A DNA stretch of 64,000 bases from Paracidobacterium acidisoli. GTDB lineage: Bacteria > Acidobacteriota > Terriglobia > Terriglobales > Acidobacteriaceae. Made by a program: the position numbers and the translations under genes. The DNA lies in assembly GCF_003428625.2 (NCBI RefSeq), contig NZ_QVQT02000005.1:186001-250000 (forward strand), written 5' to 3'. Each line of letters opens with the position of its first letter. The first letter of the stretch is position 1. This document shows, piece after piece, positions 26,366 to 34,940 of this stretch. A model generated the notes under the pieces. That model saw only the letters and a program-made list of their open reading frames with translations. It had not been told where the DNA came from and made no database searches.

Positions 26366-28933
26366 ATGGATTCGCGGCGTGACTTTCTGAAAATGATGGC
26401 TTTGCTGGCTGCTGGAGGCAGTCTGGCCGAAGTTCTGCCTCCCTCGATCCAGCGGGCATATGCCATTGATCCGGCGCCGGGAAGCACATATCTCGATGCC
26501 GAGCACATCGTAATTCTCATGCAGGAGAATCGATCGTTCGATCACATGTTCGGCACTTTGCGCGGCGTTCGTGGCTTTAACGACCCGCGTGCCATGACGT
26601 TGCCAAATGGTAATCCGGTCTGGCTTCAGAGCACTGCAGCGGGAGAAACCTATGCGCCGTTTCGCCTCGATATCAAAAACACAAAAGCTACATGGATGGG
26701 ATCGCTGCCGCACAGCTGGGTCAACCAGGCCGAGGCGCGTAATGAAGGCTGTCACGATCGCTGGTTAAGCGCCAAAGCCAGCTCCGATCCGGCATATTCC
26801 CATCTGCCGCTGACTCTGGGCTTTTACAGCCGCGAGGATCTTCCGTTTTATTACGCACTGGCAGACGCATTCACCATCTGCGATCAGAATTTCTGTTCCT
26901 CGCTCACAGCCACCGAGCCGAACCGGCTTCATCTCTGGACGGGCACGGTTCGTTCAGAGCCGTCCATTCACTCCTGGGCGCATGTGCGCAACGAGGACAT
27001 GGGGTATGACCTCGAGCTTAACTGGACCACCTTTCCGGAACGGCTCGAACAGCAGGGCATCTCCTGGCGTATTTATCAGAATGAGATCAGCCTGCCTTCC
27101 GGGCTGAAGGGTGAGGCAGATGCGTGGCTGTCGAATTATGACGACAATACGCTCGAATATTTCACACAGTATCGCGTACGCTTTTCCCGCACACACAGAC
27201 GCTATCTTGCCGAAACAGAGCGATCGCTTGCGGCCGAGCTCGATCGGTTAAATGCACAGACACCACCTCGTCCGGAGACAACAGAAAAACAAATTGCTGC
27301 TTTAAAGGGCAGGCTGGAGAGCATCCGCCACACTCTTGAAACATGGACCGAAGCCGCTTTTGCAGCGTTGCCTGCGCACGAGCAGAATCTCCATCGCAAG
27401 GCATTTACGACGAACGAGGGCAATTCGGATTATCGCGAATTGACTACGCTGCATTATCGCGACGGCAGCACAGAGCGGGAGATGCAGATCCCCAAAGGCG
27501 ATGTCCTTTATCAGTTCCGTGAAGATGTTCGCAGCGGAAAGCTGCCGATGGTTTCATGGCTCGTCGCGCCGGAACGATTCTCCGATCATCCCTCGTCAGC
27601 GTGGTACGGTGCCTGGTATCTTTCCGAGACGCTGAACATCCTCACGCAAAACCCGGAGATCTGGAAAAAGACGATCTTCATTCTCTGCTACGACGAAAAC
27701 GATGGCTACTTCGATCATGTTCCGCCATTCGTTCCGCCTCAGGCCGAACGCCCCGAAACCGGCAAAGCTTCGTCTGGTCTCGATACCTCGGTGGAACACG
27801 TATCTGGGGAGCAGGAAGCGAAGATTCGGCAGGCAGAGCCGGACTGGAAAGGCCGTCCTGGGCCGATCGGTTTAGGATTTCGTGTGCCGCTGGTGATCGC
27901 CTCGCCATGGAGCCGCGGCGGGTATGTCTGTTCACAGCTCTTCGATCACACCTCCATCCTGCAATTTCTGGAGACGTTTCTGAGCCAAAAGACCGGGCAT
28001 CCGGTTAGTGAGACAAACATCAGCGCATGGCGCCGCACGATCTGCGGTGATCTCACAACAGCTTTTCGACCGTTTCACGGGGAAAAGACCGTTCTGCCCC
28101 AGCCGTTCGAGCGCGATGCCTTTCTCAGCACAATCCACCAGGCGCAGTTCCGGGCAATTCCTGATGATTATAAAAAGCTGAATCCCGCGGAAATCGCGCA
28201 GGTGCGAAGCTGTTCCACTGAGCCATCATGGTTCCCGCAGCAGGAAAGCGGCGTGCAGCCGGCGTGTCCGCTTCCGTATGAGCTCGAAGCGGACGGCATG
28301 CTCTCCTCTGACAGAAAATCATTTTCAATTCATTTTGCCGCCGGCCGCGAAAAGTTTGGGGAGCATGCAGTTGGTGCACCCTTTCGCGTGTATACGCCCG
28401 GAAGAATACGAGCCAGTGGTGCTCACTCTGCGGAATACAGCGACGGCCGCGCATGGGACTATGCCGTTTCAGCCGGCGACCGCATTGCAGATGAGTGGAG
28501 ACTCGAAGATTTTGCGTCGGAGCATTATCACCTGTGCGTATATGCTCCGAACGGCTTTTATCGTGAGTTTCTCGGCACTGCAGGCGATCCTCAGGTGGAG
28601 ATCAGACTTCGTTCCGCGCATCTGGATGACGCCACCGCCGTGAACGCCGAACTGCAGCTGATAAATCATGACACGCTGCATGCAGTCACTGTGGTGGTGG
28701 AAGATGCAGCCTATGGCGGCAAGCCGCATATGGTGAAACTGTCTTCAGCTGGCAGGGACCATGCTGGCACACGTATCGCGATAGATCTCACCGGCAGTTT
28801 CGGCTGGTATGATTTGCGGATTCGCGCCGAGGGAGTTCCGCATTTCGAGCAGCGCTATGCAGGACACATCGAGACAGGCCGGGAGAGTTTCAGCGATCCA
28901 CTGATGGGGCGAAGCATTACGAAGAAAAGCTAA
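26366..28933 (+). CDS. plcC: phosphocholine-specific phospholipase C
   Basis: An 855-residue Tat-exported hydrolase. The N-terminus SRRDFLKMMALLAAGGSLAE is a twin-arginine signal. The catalytic core has IVILMQENRSFDHMFGTLRG (metal/nucleophile region, about 50-70), LTATEPNRLHLWTG, and CYDENDGYFDHVPPF near 440, and ends with two C-terminal beta domains (DUF756-like, about 650-840), the layout of the TIGR03396 family. It cleaves phosphocholine-type headgroups from phospholipids or sphingolipids outside the cytoplasm. It is convergent to the phosphonate-degradation operon, so it might supply headgroups; that link is inference. Confidence 0.93.
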   Translation: MDSRRDFLKMMALLAAGGSLAEVLPPSIQRAYAIDPAPGSTYLDAEHIVILMQENRSFDHMFGTLRGVRGFNDPRAMTLPNGNPVWLQSTAAGETYAPFRLDIKNTKATWMGSLPHSWVNQAEARNEGCHDRWLSAKASSDPAYSHLPLTLGFYSREDLPFYYALADAFTICDQNFCSSLTATEPNRLHLWTGTVRSEPSIHSWAHVRNEDMGYDLELNWTTFPERLEQQGISWRIYQNEISLPSGLKGEADAWLSNYDDNTLEYFTQYRVRFSRTHRRYLAETERSLAAELDRLNAQTPPRPETTEKQIAALKGRLESIRHTLETWTEAAFAALPAHEQNLHRKAFTTNEGNSDYRELTTLHYRDGSTEREMQIPKGDVLYQFREDVRSGKLPMVSWLVAPERFSDHPSSAWYGAWYLSETLNILTQNPEIWKKTIFILCYDENDGYFDHVPPFVPPQAERPETGKASSGLDTSVEHVSGEQEAKIRQAEPDWKGRPGPIGLGFRVPLVIASPWSRGGYVCSQLFDHTSILQFLETFLSQKTGHPVSETNISAWRRTICGDLTTAFRPFHGEKTVLPQPFERDAFLSTIHQAQFRAIPDDYKKLNPAEIAQVRSCSTEPSWFPQQESGVQPACPLPYELEADGMLSSDRKSFSIHFAAGREKFGEHAVGAPFRVYTPGRIRASGAHSAEYSDGRAWDYAVSAGDRIADEWRLEDFASEHYHLCVYAPNGFYREFLGTAGDPQVEIRLRSAHLDDATAVNAELQLINHDTLHAVTVVVEDAAYGGKPHMVKLSSAGRDHAGTRIAIDLTGSFGWYDLRIRAEGVPHFEQRYAGHIETGRESFSDPLMGRSITKKS

Positions 28934-28941
28934 CGGATGGT

Positions 28942-29748
28942 TCAGAGTTCCCCGGCAGGAAGACCTTCGATCCTGCGTAATATCTCTTCACACGCGGCCA
29001 GATCTTCCGCAACAAAATGCGCGCCCGCCTGACGCAGTGTATCTTCCGCTTCCCTGAGGCGCCTGCTCTTTTCGTCCTGCGGCAATTGTTCCCAGTCGGC
29101 GGCGTTCAGCCCGACCATGTTTCCAGTGCGTGTCAGTCCGATGGTCCACATACCTGCATTCTGTCCCTCTTCGATGTCGCTGACAGTGTCGCCGATCTTC
29201 ACGCAGGCAGACGGCGGATAAACATTCAGCAGTTCGGCATTTCGCATAAGCATCCAGGGCGCCGGCCGCCCCGCCGGCACCTCATCCGGGCACACGACGG
29301 CATCCGGACGATATCCGTTCTTTGCCGCCTGCGCGAGCACGGGAGTCAGCATCTGGCGGGTATATCCCGTGGTTGTGCCGATCCGGATTCCGCGCCGTTG
29401 CCATTCCGAGACAGTCTCTTTTACCCCGGAGATGAGCTGCGAATGTTGCGTGATGATATCCATCTGCAGCGGACCAAACTCGTCGAAGAGCATCGAAACA
29501 TCCTCGCCCGATGGCTCATGACCGTGATTTGCAAACCACTGCGAAGTAACAATCGGAAGGGCAAGAATGGCGTTGATGTGATCTCGTTTGAGCAGGCCCA
29601 TATCGCGACGCGCATCTTCACTCCTGAGCGTGATGCCGTGTCGTGCAAAAAGCTCCTGAAGAGCGAGCACGGGCGCAATCGACCCGTGATCGACGGTTGT
29701 CCCGGCCCAGTCAAGCATAATGGCGCGAATGGTGCGGTATTGCCTCAT
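28942..29748 (-). CDS. phnX: phosphonoacetaldehyde hydrolase (phosphonatase)
   Basis: A 268-residue HAD-superfamily enzyme that splits phosphonoacetaldehyde to acetaldehyde and phosphate. The nucleophile is D13 in LDWAGTTVDHGS and the Schiff-base lysine is K54 in MGLLKRDH; TTTGYTRQML and KIGDTVSDIEEG supply the remaining HAD motifs. GAAAGG lies upstream of the ATG. It is the last gene of a minus-strand operon: membrane regulator-like gene, MFS transporter, FAD oxidoreductase, phnX, with gaps of 12 bp or less. Confidence 0.96.
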   Translation of the reverse strand: MRQYRTIRAIMLDWAGTTVDHGSIAPVLALQELFARHGITLRSEDARRDMGLLKRDHINAILALPIVTSQWFANHGHEPSGEDVSMLFDEFGPLQMDIITQHSQLISGVKETVSEWQRRGIRIGTTTGYTRQMLTPVLAQAAKNGYRPDAVVCPDEVPAGRPAPWMLMRNAELLNVYPPSACVKIGDTVSDIEEGQNAGMWTIGLTRTGNMVGLNAADWEQLPQDEKSRRLREAEDTLRQAGAHFVAEDLAACEEILRRIEGLPAGEL

Positions 29749-29760
29749 CGGTTGCCTTTC

Positions 29761-30894
29761 TCAGCAAAGTGCTTCCAGCGTTTCGAGTGCGACACCAAAG
29801 CTCAGAGTCATACCGGCTCCACCGAGTCCGGTGATGACGTCTACTCCATCCTCTGGTTGATAGCGAACCCAGGGCTCTTCCGGGTGTTTTGCATAAACGC
29901 CGTACCAGCGCTCTGCGATGGAACGATCCGGAACCTGCAAAAAAGTTTCGAGATGGCGAAGAATCATCGCATCAATGCAGTCGCGGTTAAATGGTGTGGG
30001 CGCCAGTCCATATTCGTGAGAATCGCCGAAGGTCAGCCCTCCTGAAGATGCCTGCGACACCATGGTATGGATACCGAAGCGATCATATTCCGGCATCTGC
30101 TGCGCGATGTACGCGCGCAACGCGTCAAGGGAGCGGCAGATGCGGAAAGATGGATAGAAGCGAAAGGTAAGACCTCCGGCGATGGCCGGCCCGAGATTCC
30201 AGTTCTGTGGCTGCGGTCCCGTTCGCATCATCTGGAGTCTGCAGCGCACGAGTCCGCTTTGCGCGAAGAAATCCGGAAAGAGCGTTTCAAAATCAGTGCC
30301 GTTGCAGACAATGACACGTTCTGCCTGCCATGTCCTGCGCGATGTCACGATTCTGGAACGCTCAACCGAATGAACGGGGCAGTTCCAGTGGAACTGCACT
30401 CCATATTGCTCCGCGAGGAATTCAGGAATTTTGCGCAGCACTTCGCGCGGATCAACCATAATTTCCGTGCCGCTCCAGAGCGCCCCGACAACCGCAGCAG
30501 GCTGCACCGCAGGCGAGCGAGCCAGCGTCTCATCGCGACTGAGCCACGCACACTGGTATCCCAGCGTTGGACCCAGTTCCGCAAACTCCTGCCCGACCGC
30601 CGCTTCTTCTTTTCGGCAGGCAACGTGTAGTGAGCCGGTATCCTTATAGGGAATCCTGGCTGCCTGCAGAATTTCGAGCCATTGATACCGGCTCTTCATC
30701 GCAAGATCGAACATACGGCCGGCAGTCTGACCGATCGGCCAGAGAAGGCCAAAGTTAGCGATCGATGCCCCGCTCGCAGCGGGATGTCTTTCAAAGACGG
30801 TGACTTTCTTGCCGGATTTCGCCGCGATATACGCATGAGCGAGTCCGAGAATACCCGCTCCGACAATCGCCGTATCCGTGCTTCTCTCCGTCAC
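29761..30894 (-). CDS. TIGR03364-type FAD-dependent oxidoreductase (phosphonate-associated)
   Basis: A 377-residue DAO-family flavoenzyme starting at GTG. The FAD-binding motif is IVGAGILGLAHAYIAAKSG (about 9-27); ASIANFGLLWPIGQ and the C-terminal GLGGAGMTLSFGVALE also match the family. TIGR03364 enzymes recur beside phnX and are reported to oxidise 2-aminoethylphosphonate or its N-alkyl forms to phosphonoacetaldehyde (often called PbfC). Here it is 12 bp upstream of phnX, which fits exactly. Confidence 0.9.
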   Translation of the reverse strand: MTERSTDTAIVGAGILGLAHAYIAAKSGKKVTVFERHPAASGASIANFGLLWPIGQTAGRMFDLAMKSRYQWLEILQAARIPYKDTGSLHVACRKEEAAVGQEFAELGPTLGYQCAWLSRDETLARSPAVQPAAVVGALWSGTEIMVDPREVLRKIPEFLAEQYGVQFHWNCPVHSVERSRIVTSRRTWQAERVIVCNGTDFETLFPDFFAQSGLVRCRLQMMRTGPQPQNWNLGPAIAGGLTFRFYPSFRICRSLDALRAYIAQQMPEYDRFGIHTMVSQASSGGLTFGDSHEYGLAPTPFNRDCIDAMILRHLETFLQVPDRSIAERWYGVYAKHPEEPWVRYQPEDGVDVITGLGGAGMTLSFGVALETLEALC

Positions 30895-30903
30895 CCCCGC
30901 AGA

Positions 30904-32178
30904 CTATAAGGGCAGATTCGAGGTTTCAAGGACTGAACGGTTAGATTGCTGTTTATCGTACGTTTGGGGCCGAATGGCTGACGCGCAGATAGCGCCCGAG
31001 ACCAGCGCAAAGAAGACAAAGAGATCAAAGAGCCTGGTCCACCCCAGGCGGGAAACAAAGAGAGTAACCAGCAGTGGCGAGAGTATCTGTCCGATCGAGC
31101 CGATGGCATTCACAAAGCCGACAGCACGCCCGTGAAGCTCGCCCGGAACCGCATCGAGCACCGCCATCCCGGACATGAGCATATCGGCACCGTGAATCAG
31201 AATGCCCATCAGCGAAATAGAAACAATCAGGCCAAACCAGCCGCTGTCTGCCAGCACGGGGTGCAGCAGACAAACAAAAGCGAGAAGAAAGAGCATGCCG
31301 GTGGCCAGCGTAAAGCGCCGGTTCCCGAACCACCGCTCTGAAGCATAGCCAACGGCAACCGGACCCAGAAAGCCACACAGTTCGAAACAGGACGCAGTAT
31401 GATCCGCGCGATACGTGGCATATCCCAGGCCCGAAGTCAGATACAGGGGTAGCCAGAAAAGCAGTGTGTATCGGGTCATCTTAAGAAAGAAATACATTCC
31501 GGAGATGACGCGGATGTGGCGATTTTTCAGTACGCGAATCCAGGGACTGCCCTCAGCCTGTGTGGCGAATTCCGCAGAAGGTGTGCTCTCATAAACAGGA
31601 TGCGGTGATTCAACCGTCTCATGGGCGAAGAAAAGCGTCGCCCCCAGCAGAGCGCAGGATGACACCAGGTAAACGAGATGGATTCCGCTGTGCGCAGTAA
31701 AGCCGGTGTGAACAAGGAGCCATGCGGTCAGTGAAGTTGCCAGCAGGCCTCCGAGAATATAGCTGGTGCTCCACCAGCCAAGTACCCGGTCTCGTTCACT
31801 GCGTCGAAACCAGCTTCCTATGAGCTTGAGCAGCGAGGGCCATCCGAAGCCCTGGCCGAAGCCATTACCAAGCTGCAGTGCCAGCCCGAGAACCGGATGC
31901 GAGCACCATGCCAGCAGCGCAGTGCAGCCAATCGATATAACGGCGCCGGTCAGCGCGGTACGCCGGGCGCCAAATCGATCCGCCAGTGTTCCGCCAATCA
32001 GTTGTCCCAGAGCGTATGTTGCGCCGAAACAGGCAAGTACCAGAGCGAGATGAGAAACGCCGCCGTCGGCAGCGGTCCCTGCATCCTTTCGGCAGATGTA
32101 GTAGCCGGCATAGAGCATCCATGCGGCCAGAAAAATTCGGCCGCGCCAGGCTGCGAGCGTTCTGTCCCGTATCTTCAT
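30904..32178 (-). CDS. MFS transporter, OPA (organophosphate antiporter) type
   Basis: A 424-residue 12-helix transporter. AAWMLYAGYYICRKDAG in helix 1 matches the GlpT/UhpT/PgtP signature of organophosphate:phosphate antiporters. DRFGARR after helix 2 and helix-4/5 residues GFGWPSLLKLIGSWF support the family. Placed between the membrane regulator-like gene (ATGA overlap) and the FAD oxidoreductase (9-bp gap), it most likely carries 2-aminoethylphosphonate or a derivative, perhaps in exchange for phosphate. Confidence 0.9.
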   Translation of the reverse strand: MKIRDRTLAAWRGRIFLAAWMLYAGYYICRKDAGTAADGGVSHLALVLACFGATYALGQLIGGTLADRFGARRTALTGAVISIGCTALLAWCSHPVLGLALQLGNGFGQGFGWPSLLKLIGSWFRRSERDRVLGWWSTSYILGGLLATSLTAWLLVHTGFTAHSGIHLVYLVSSCALLGATLFFAHETVESPHPVYESTPSAEFATQAEGSPWIRVLKNRHIRVISGMYFFLKMTRYTLLFWLPLYLTSGLGYATYRADHTASCFELCGFLGPVAVGYASERWFGNRRFTLATGMLFLLAFVCLLHPVLADSGWFGLIVSISLMGILIHGADMLMSGMAVLDAVPGELHGRAVGFVNAIGSIGQILSPLLVTLFVSRLGWTRLFDLFVFFALVSGAICASAIRPQTYDKQQSNRSVLETSNLPL

Positions 32179-33329
32179 TGCATTCGACTGCTGGTTGTTG
32201 TCGGCACTCCGGGCAACGGCTCATGGAAGACTCTCGCTTCCGATTGAGACGCCATCGGGATGACAACCTGAGTAATCGTGCCCTTCTGAAAGCTGTCGAC
32301 AATTGCTTCAGGGAAGGCGTCGCGTTCGCACAGCATCCGAATCGCCGAGCCAATCGCAGCTTCGTCTGTGCCGTCGATGCGGATCGAGCGCCATGCGCCA
32401 TTGATGATCGTTAGAAGAGCGATGCGGCCGGACAGCCGTAGCCGGTCCTGAGAGGGGCTTCGATCCACAACCGCTCGTCCTGTCGCCGTATCTTTGACGA
32501 TAAACCGTGGATTGCCGGTCTGTGCAGCGGGCACGAACGCACCCGAAGTTACAGCAGATCCGGAACCGTCGCCATCTGCAGAGCCAAGAGAGAGGAGAAC
32601 ATCTCCCGAAGATGTAGTTCGGTCCGGCACACTGACCACAGTAAATTGCTTATGAAATTGCCCGGCCAGATTGAAGAGGGGCGCAGCGGCATTGAGTTCC
32701 TGCATATCGACAAACACCCTCCCTCCCCGGTCTTCCTGTGGCGGCAGGTATAAGACGACACGATGGCTTTGAAACACGTCCTGCCAGAAAGTAGTAAAGG
32801 GATGCTCTTCCGTCATCTGCCAGCGTATGCAGATCGTGCACAGAAAGAGAGCAGCAAGGGTAGGCATCGCAAGCCGGTAAAGAGACAGGCGTGGCGCCTC
32901 ATTATGATTCTCTGTCAGATCGCCAGCTGATATTTCCGCAGGCGCTTGTTCTTCCGATGCCTCCACCGTATGGAAAAACCGCGGGACATAAGTTCCTGGT
33001 GGAATCTCGATTGAGAACGCACTATTTGCATTCTCCGCTCTTGCATAAACGGTCAGCCGCTTGCGTACGTCATTCGCGCGAACGCGCACACCCGCATCCG
33101 CTCCGGTATCGTACGTGGCGTTGCGGCCCAGCAGGGTCATGCCGATGAGGCGTTCCTTCAGTGCCTCAATATTTCCACCGAGCGTATTTTCCGCGATGTG
33201 ACGCAGAAACTCACAGCTTTTGGGACTGGTCCTGAAAGAGGAGCTCGCGCAGATGGCTTCAACCAGCTCTCGCAGCTCAGCTGCATACCGGTGAAGCTCC
33301 GGATGCGGGATTTCCTCTTTGGTCTGCAT
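32175..33329 (-). CDS. predicted membrane-anchored one-component regulator (acidobacterial type)
   Basis: A 384-residue protein with no exact named family I can assign. The N-terminal part (about 25-115: FRTSPKSCEFLRHI...ALKERLIGMTLLG...DTGADAGVRVRANDVRKRL...IEIPPGTYVPRF) is a module I associate with acidobacterial winged-helix/TolB-like regulators. A single membrane segment follows (LAMPTLAALFLCTICIRW, about 150-168), then an extracytoplasmic domain of about 210 residues. This order resembles CadC/ToxR one-component sensors. It is the first gene of the phosphonate operon and is divergent from the second transporter, so control of both directions is plausible. Confidence 0.55.
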   Translation of the reverse strand: MQTKEEIPHPELHRYAAELRELVEAICASSSFRTSPKSCEFLRHIAENTLGGNIEALKERLIGMTLLGRNATYDTGADAGVRVRANDVRKRLTVYARAENANSAFSIEIPPGTYVPRFFHTVEASEEQAPAEISAGDLTENHNEAPRLSLYRLAMPTLAALFLCTICIRWQMTEEHPFTTFWQDVFQSHRVVLYLPPQEDRGGRVFVDMQELNAAAPLFNLAGQFHKQFTVVSVPDRTTSSGDVLLSLGSADGDGSGSAVTSGAFVPAAQTGNPRFIVKDTATGRAVVDRSPSQDRLRLSGRIALLTIINGAWRSIRIDGTDEAAIGSAIRMLCERDAFPEAIVDSFQKGTITQVVIPMASQSEARVFHEPLPGVPTTTSSRMQ

Positions 33330-33618
33330 CGCGATCGTCTGAGACCGCGATAGTAGCGCATCGAGATTAAAGAGTAGCGAACAGGAACAATTCGCCGATT
33401 TGTGATCTGGCTTTCATCGCGCCTTCGCGTTGCCTTCGCTTATCCCTGCCCGGGTGAACGGTAACGCAGTCGTACTTAACCTGCCGAACGTTTCGCTGCT
33501 CCATCTTTGCTGCGAGCCTGAAGAGCAATGCAGCCGGAACGGGCCGCCGCAGAAAGCCCGCAATGTTCTGTTCCTGTTGCATGCACCAGAGCCCGACAAG
33601 GGCGAGAGTCGGGGTCTG
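33330..33618. promoter_or_regulatory. divergent promoter region of the phosphonate locus
   Basis: 289 bp separate the two divergent transcription units. Open frame upstream of 33619 encodes no membrane segment and is probably not translated. I did not find a convincing -35/-10 pair or palindrome. Confidence 0.35.
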
Positions 33619-34920
33619 ATGAGCTTTACTGCCCGCCAAAGCAGGGTGTTCGTAGTTACGTGGATAACCTACGCAGGCTACTATCTCTGTCGTAAGAATC
33701 TCAGCATCGTGTTGCCCGCGCTTCATGGAGTATCCGGCTCAGGCACTCTGGAGCTGGCGAATATAGTTTTCGGTTATAGCCTGTTGTATGCCATAGGGCA
33801 GTTCGTCTTCGGATTTCTCTCGGACTATGCGGGAGCAAAAAAAATCGTTGGTAGCGGGCTTGTGCTCGTAATCATCAGCAATCTGCTGATGAGCGCGCAT
33901 GGATCGATGACATGGTTGCTGATCTTCGCATGCCTCAACGGAATAGGCCAGGCAACCGGCTGGTCGGGACTGGTGAAGATCATGGCCGGTTGGTTTCGCG
34001 GCGAAAACCGCGGCGTCATCATGGCCTGGTGGGGCACAAATTATGTGTTTGGCGGCTTCCTTGCGACGGCATTTGCAACATGGGCGATCACACAGAAGAG
34101 CCTGCTGCCTGATCCCGGCTGGAGACGCGGTTTTCTCTTCCCGGCATTGATCCTGCTGGTAATTACCGCGCTTTTCTTTCGTTTCGTTCAGGACATGCCA
34201 CAGCAGGCGAATCCCGCCGAAGCAGATCGCAGTCTGCAGCCAGTCCCCAAACGCGTGGATCGCCCTGAATGGAGCGATCTGTATGCTCTGTTGCGTACCC
34301 CCTCACTGTGGATGATCGGCCTCTCTTATTTCTTTCTGGAGATGTGTCGATACGCTCTGATGTTCTGGCTGCCGCTCTACCTGGTATCGCACCTGAAATA
34401 CAGCCTTGAGACTTCTGGTTACGTGTCATCTCTTTATGAGCTGGTCGGCATCGTTGGCGCAGTGCTCGCCGGGTATATTTCCGATCACTTCAATCAGTCG
34501 CGGCGCGCACCTGTGTCCGCAGTCATGCTCGCAGGTCTGGGAATCATTCTGTTTCTGCAGCCTGCGCTTTCGCGATGGGGGCTCGTCGGAGCCGCGACAG
34601 GGATTGCGCTCGCCGGGATCCTTTCCTATGGTCCCGACACCCTTCTTTCCGGCGCTGCCGCTCAGGATATAGGCGAAGTACGAGCGGCGGCCACAGCTTC
34701 AGGGCTGATCGACGGCGTCGGGCATATGGGTGCGCTCTTATCACCCTACATTGTTGTATTTATCAGCAGGCAATATGGGTGGGACGCGCTCTTTATGGTT
34801 CTTGCTGCGGCAGCCGTCATAGCCGGAGCCATTTTGTTGCCCATCTGGAATCTGAGGCCGGCCGATCGGTGCCTGGCAGATTCTCAAAATAATGCCGTTT
34901 GCCAGTCTGCCTTATCGTGA
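33619..34920 (+). CDS. MFS transporter, OPA (organophosphate antiporter) type
   Basis: A 433-residue 12-helix transporter. I use the ATG at 33619, just before helix 1 (FVVTWITYAGYYLCRKNLSI), which carries the OPA signature. DYAGAKK and GWSGLVKIMAGWF match helix-2 and helix-4/5 motifs. It is a paralogue of the transporter at 30.9-32.2 kb and is divergent from it. It precedes the PLP-enzyme gene by 20 bp. Two OPA transporters in one locus suggest different phosphonates, or import plus export of a product. Confidence 0.9.
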   Translation: MSFTARQSRVFVVTWITYAGYYLCRKNLSIVLPALHGVSGSGTLELANIVFGYSLLYAIGQFVFGFLSDYAGAKKIVGSGLVLVIISNLLMSAHGSMTWLLIFACLNGIGQATGWSGLVKIMAGWFRGENRGVIMAWWGTNYVFGGFLATAFATWAITQKSLLPDPGWRRGFLFPALILLVITALFFRFVQDMPQQANPAEADRSLQPVPKRVDRPEWSDLYALLRTPSLWMIGLSYFFLEMCRYALMFWLPLYLVSHLKYSLETSGYVSSLYELVGIVGAVLAGYISDHFNQSRRAPVSAVMLAGLGIILFLQPALSRWGLVGAATGIALAGILSYGPDTLLSGAAAQDIGEVRAAATASGLIDGVGHMGALLSPYIVVFISRQYGWDALFMVLAAAAVIAGAILLPIWNLRPADRCLADSQNNAVCQSALS

Positions 34921-34940
34921 CGCAGGGAAGGGAGAGCGCG

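Noticed and set aside
34163..34429. 88-codon minus-strand frame within the MFS transporter
   Set aside because: Short, antisense and without membrane or domain features.
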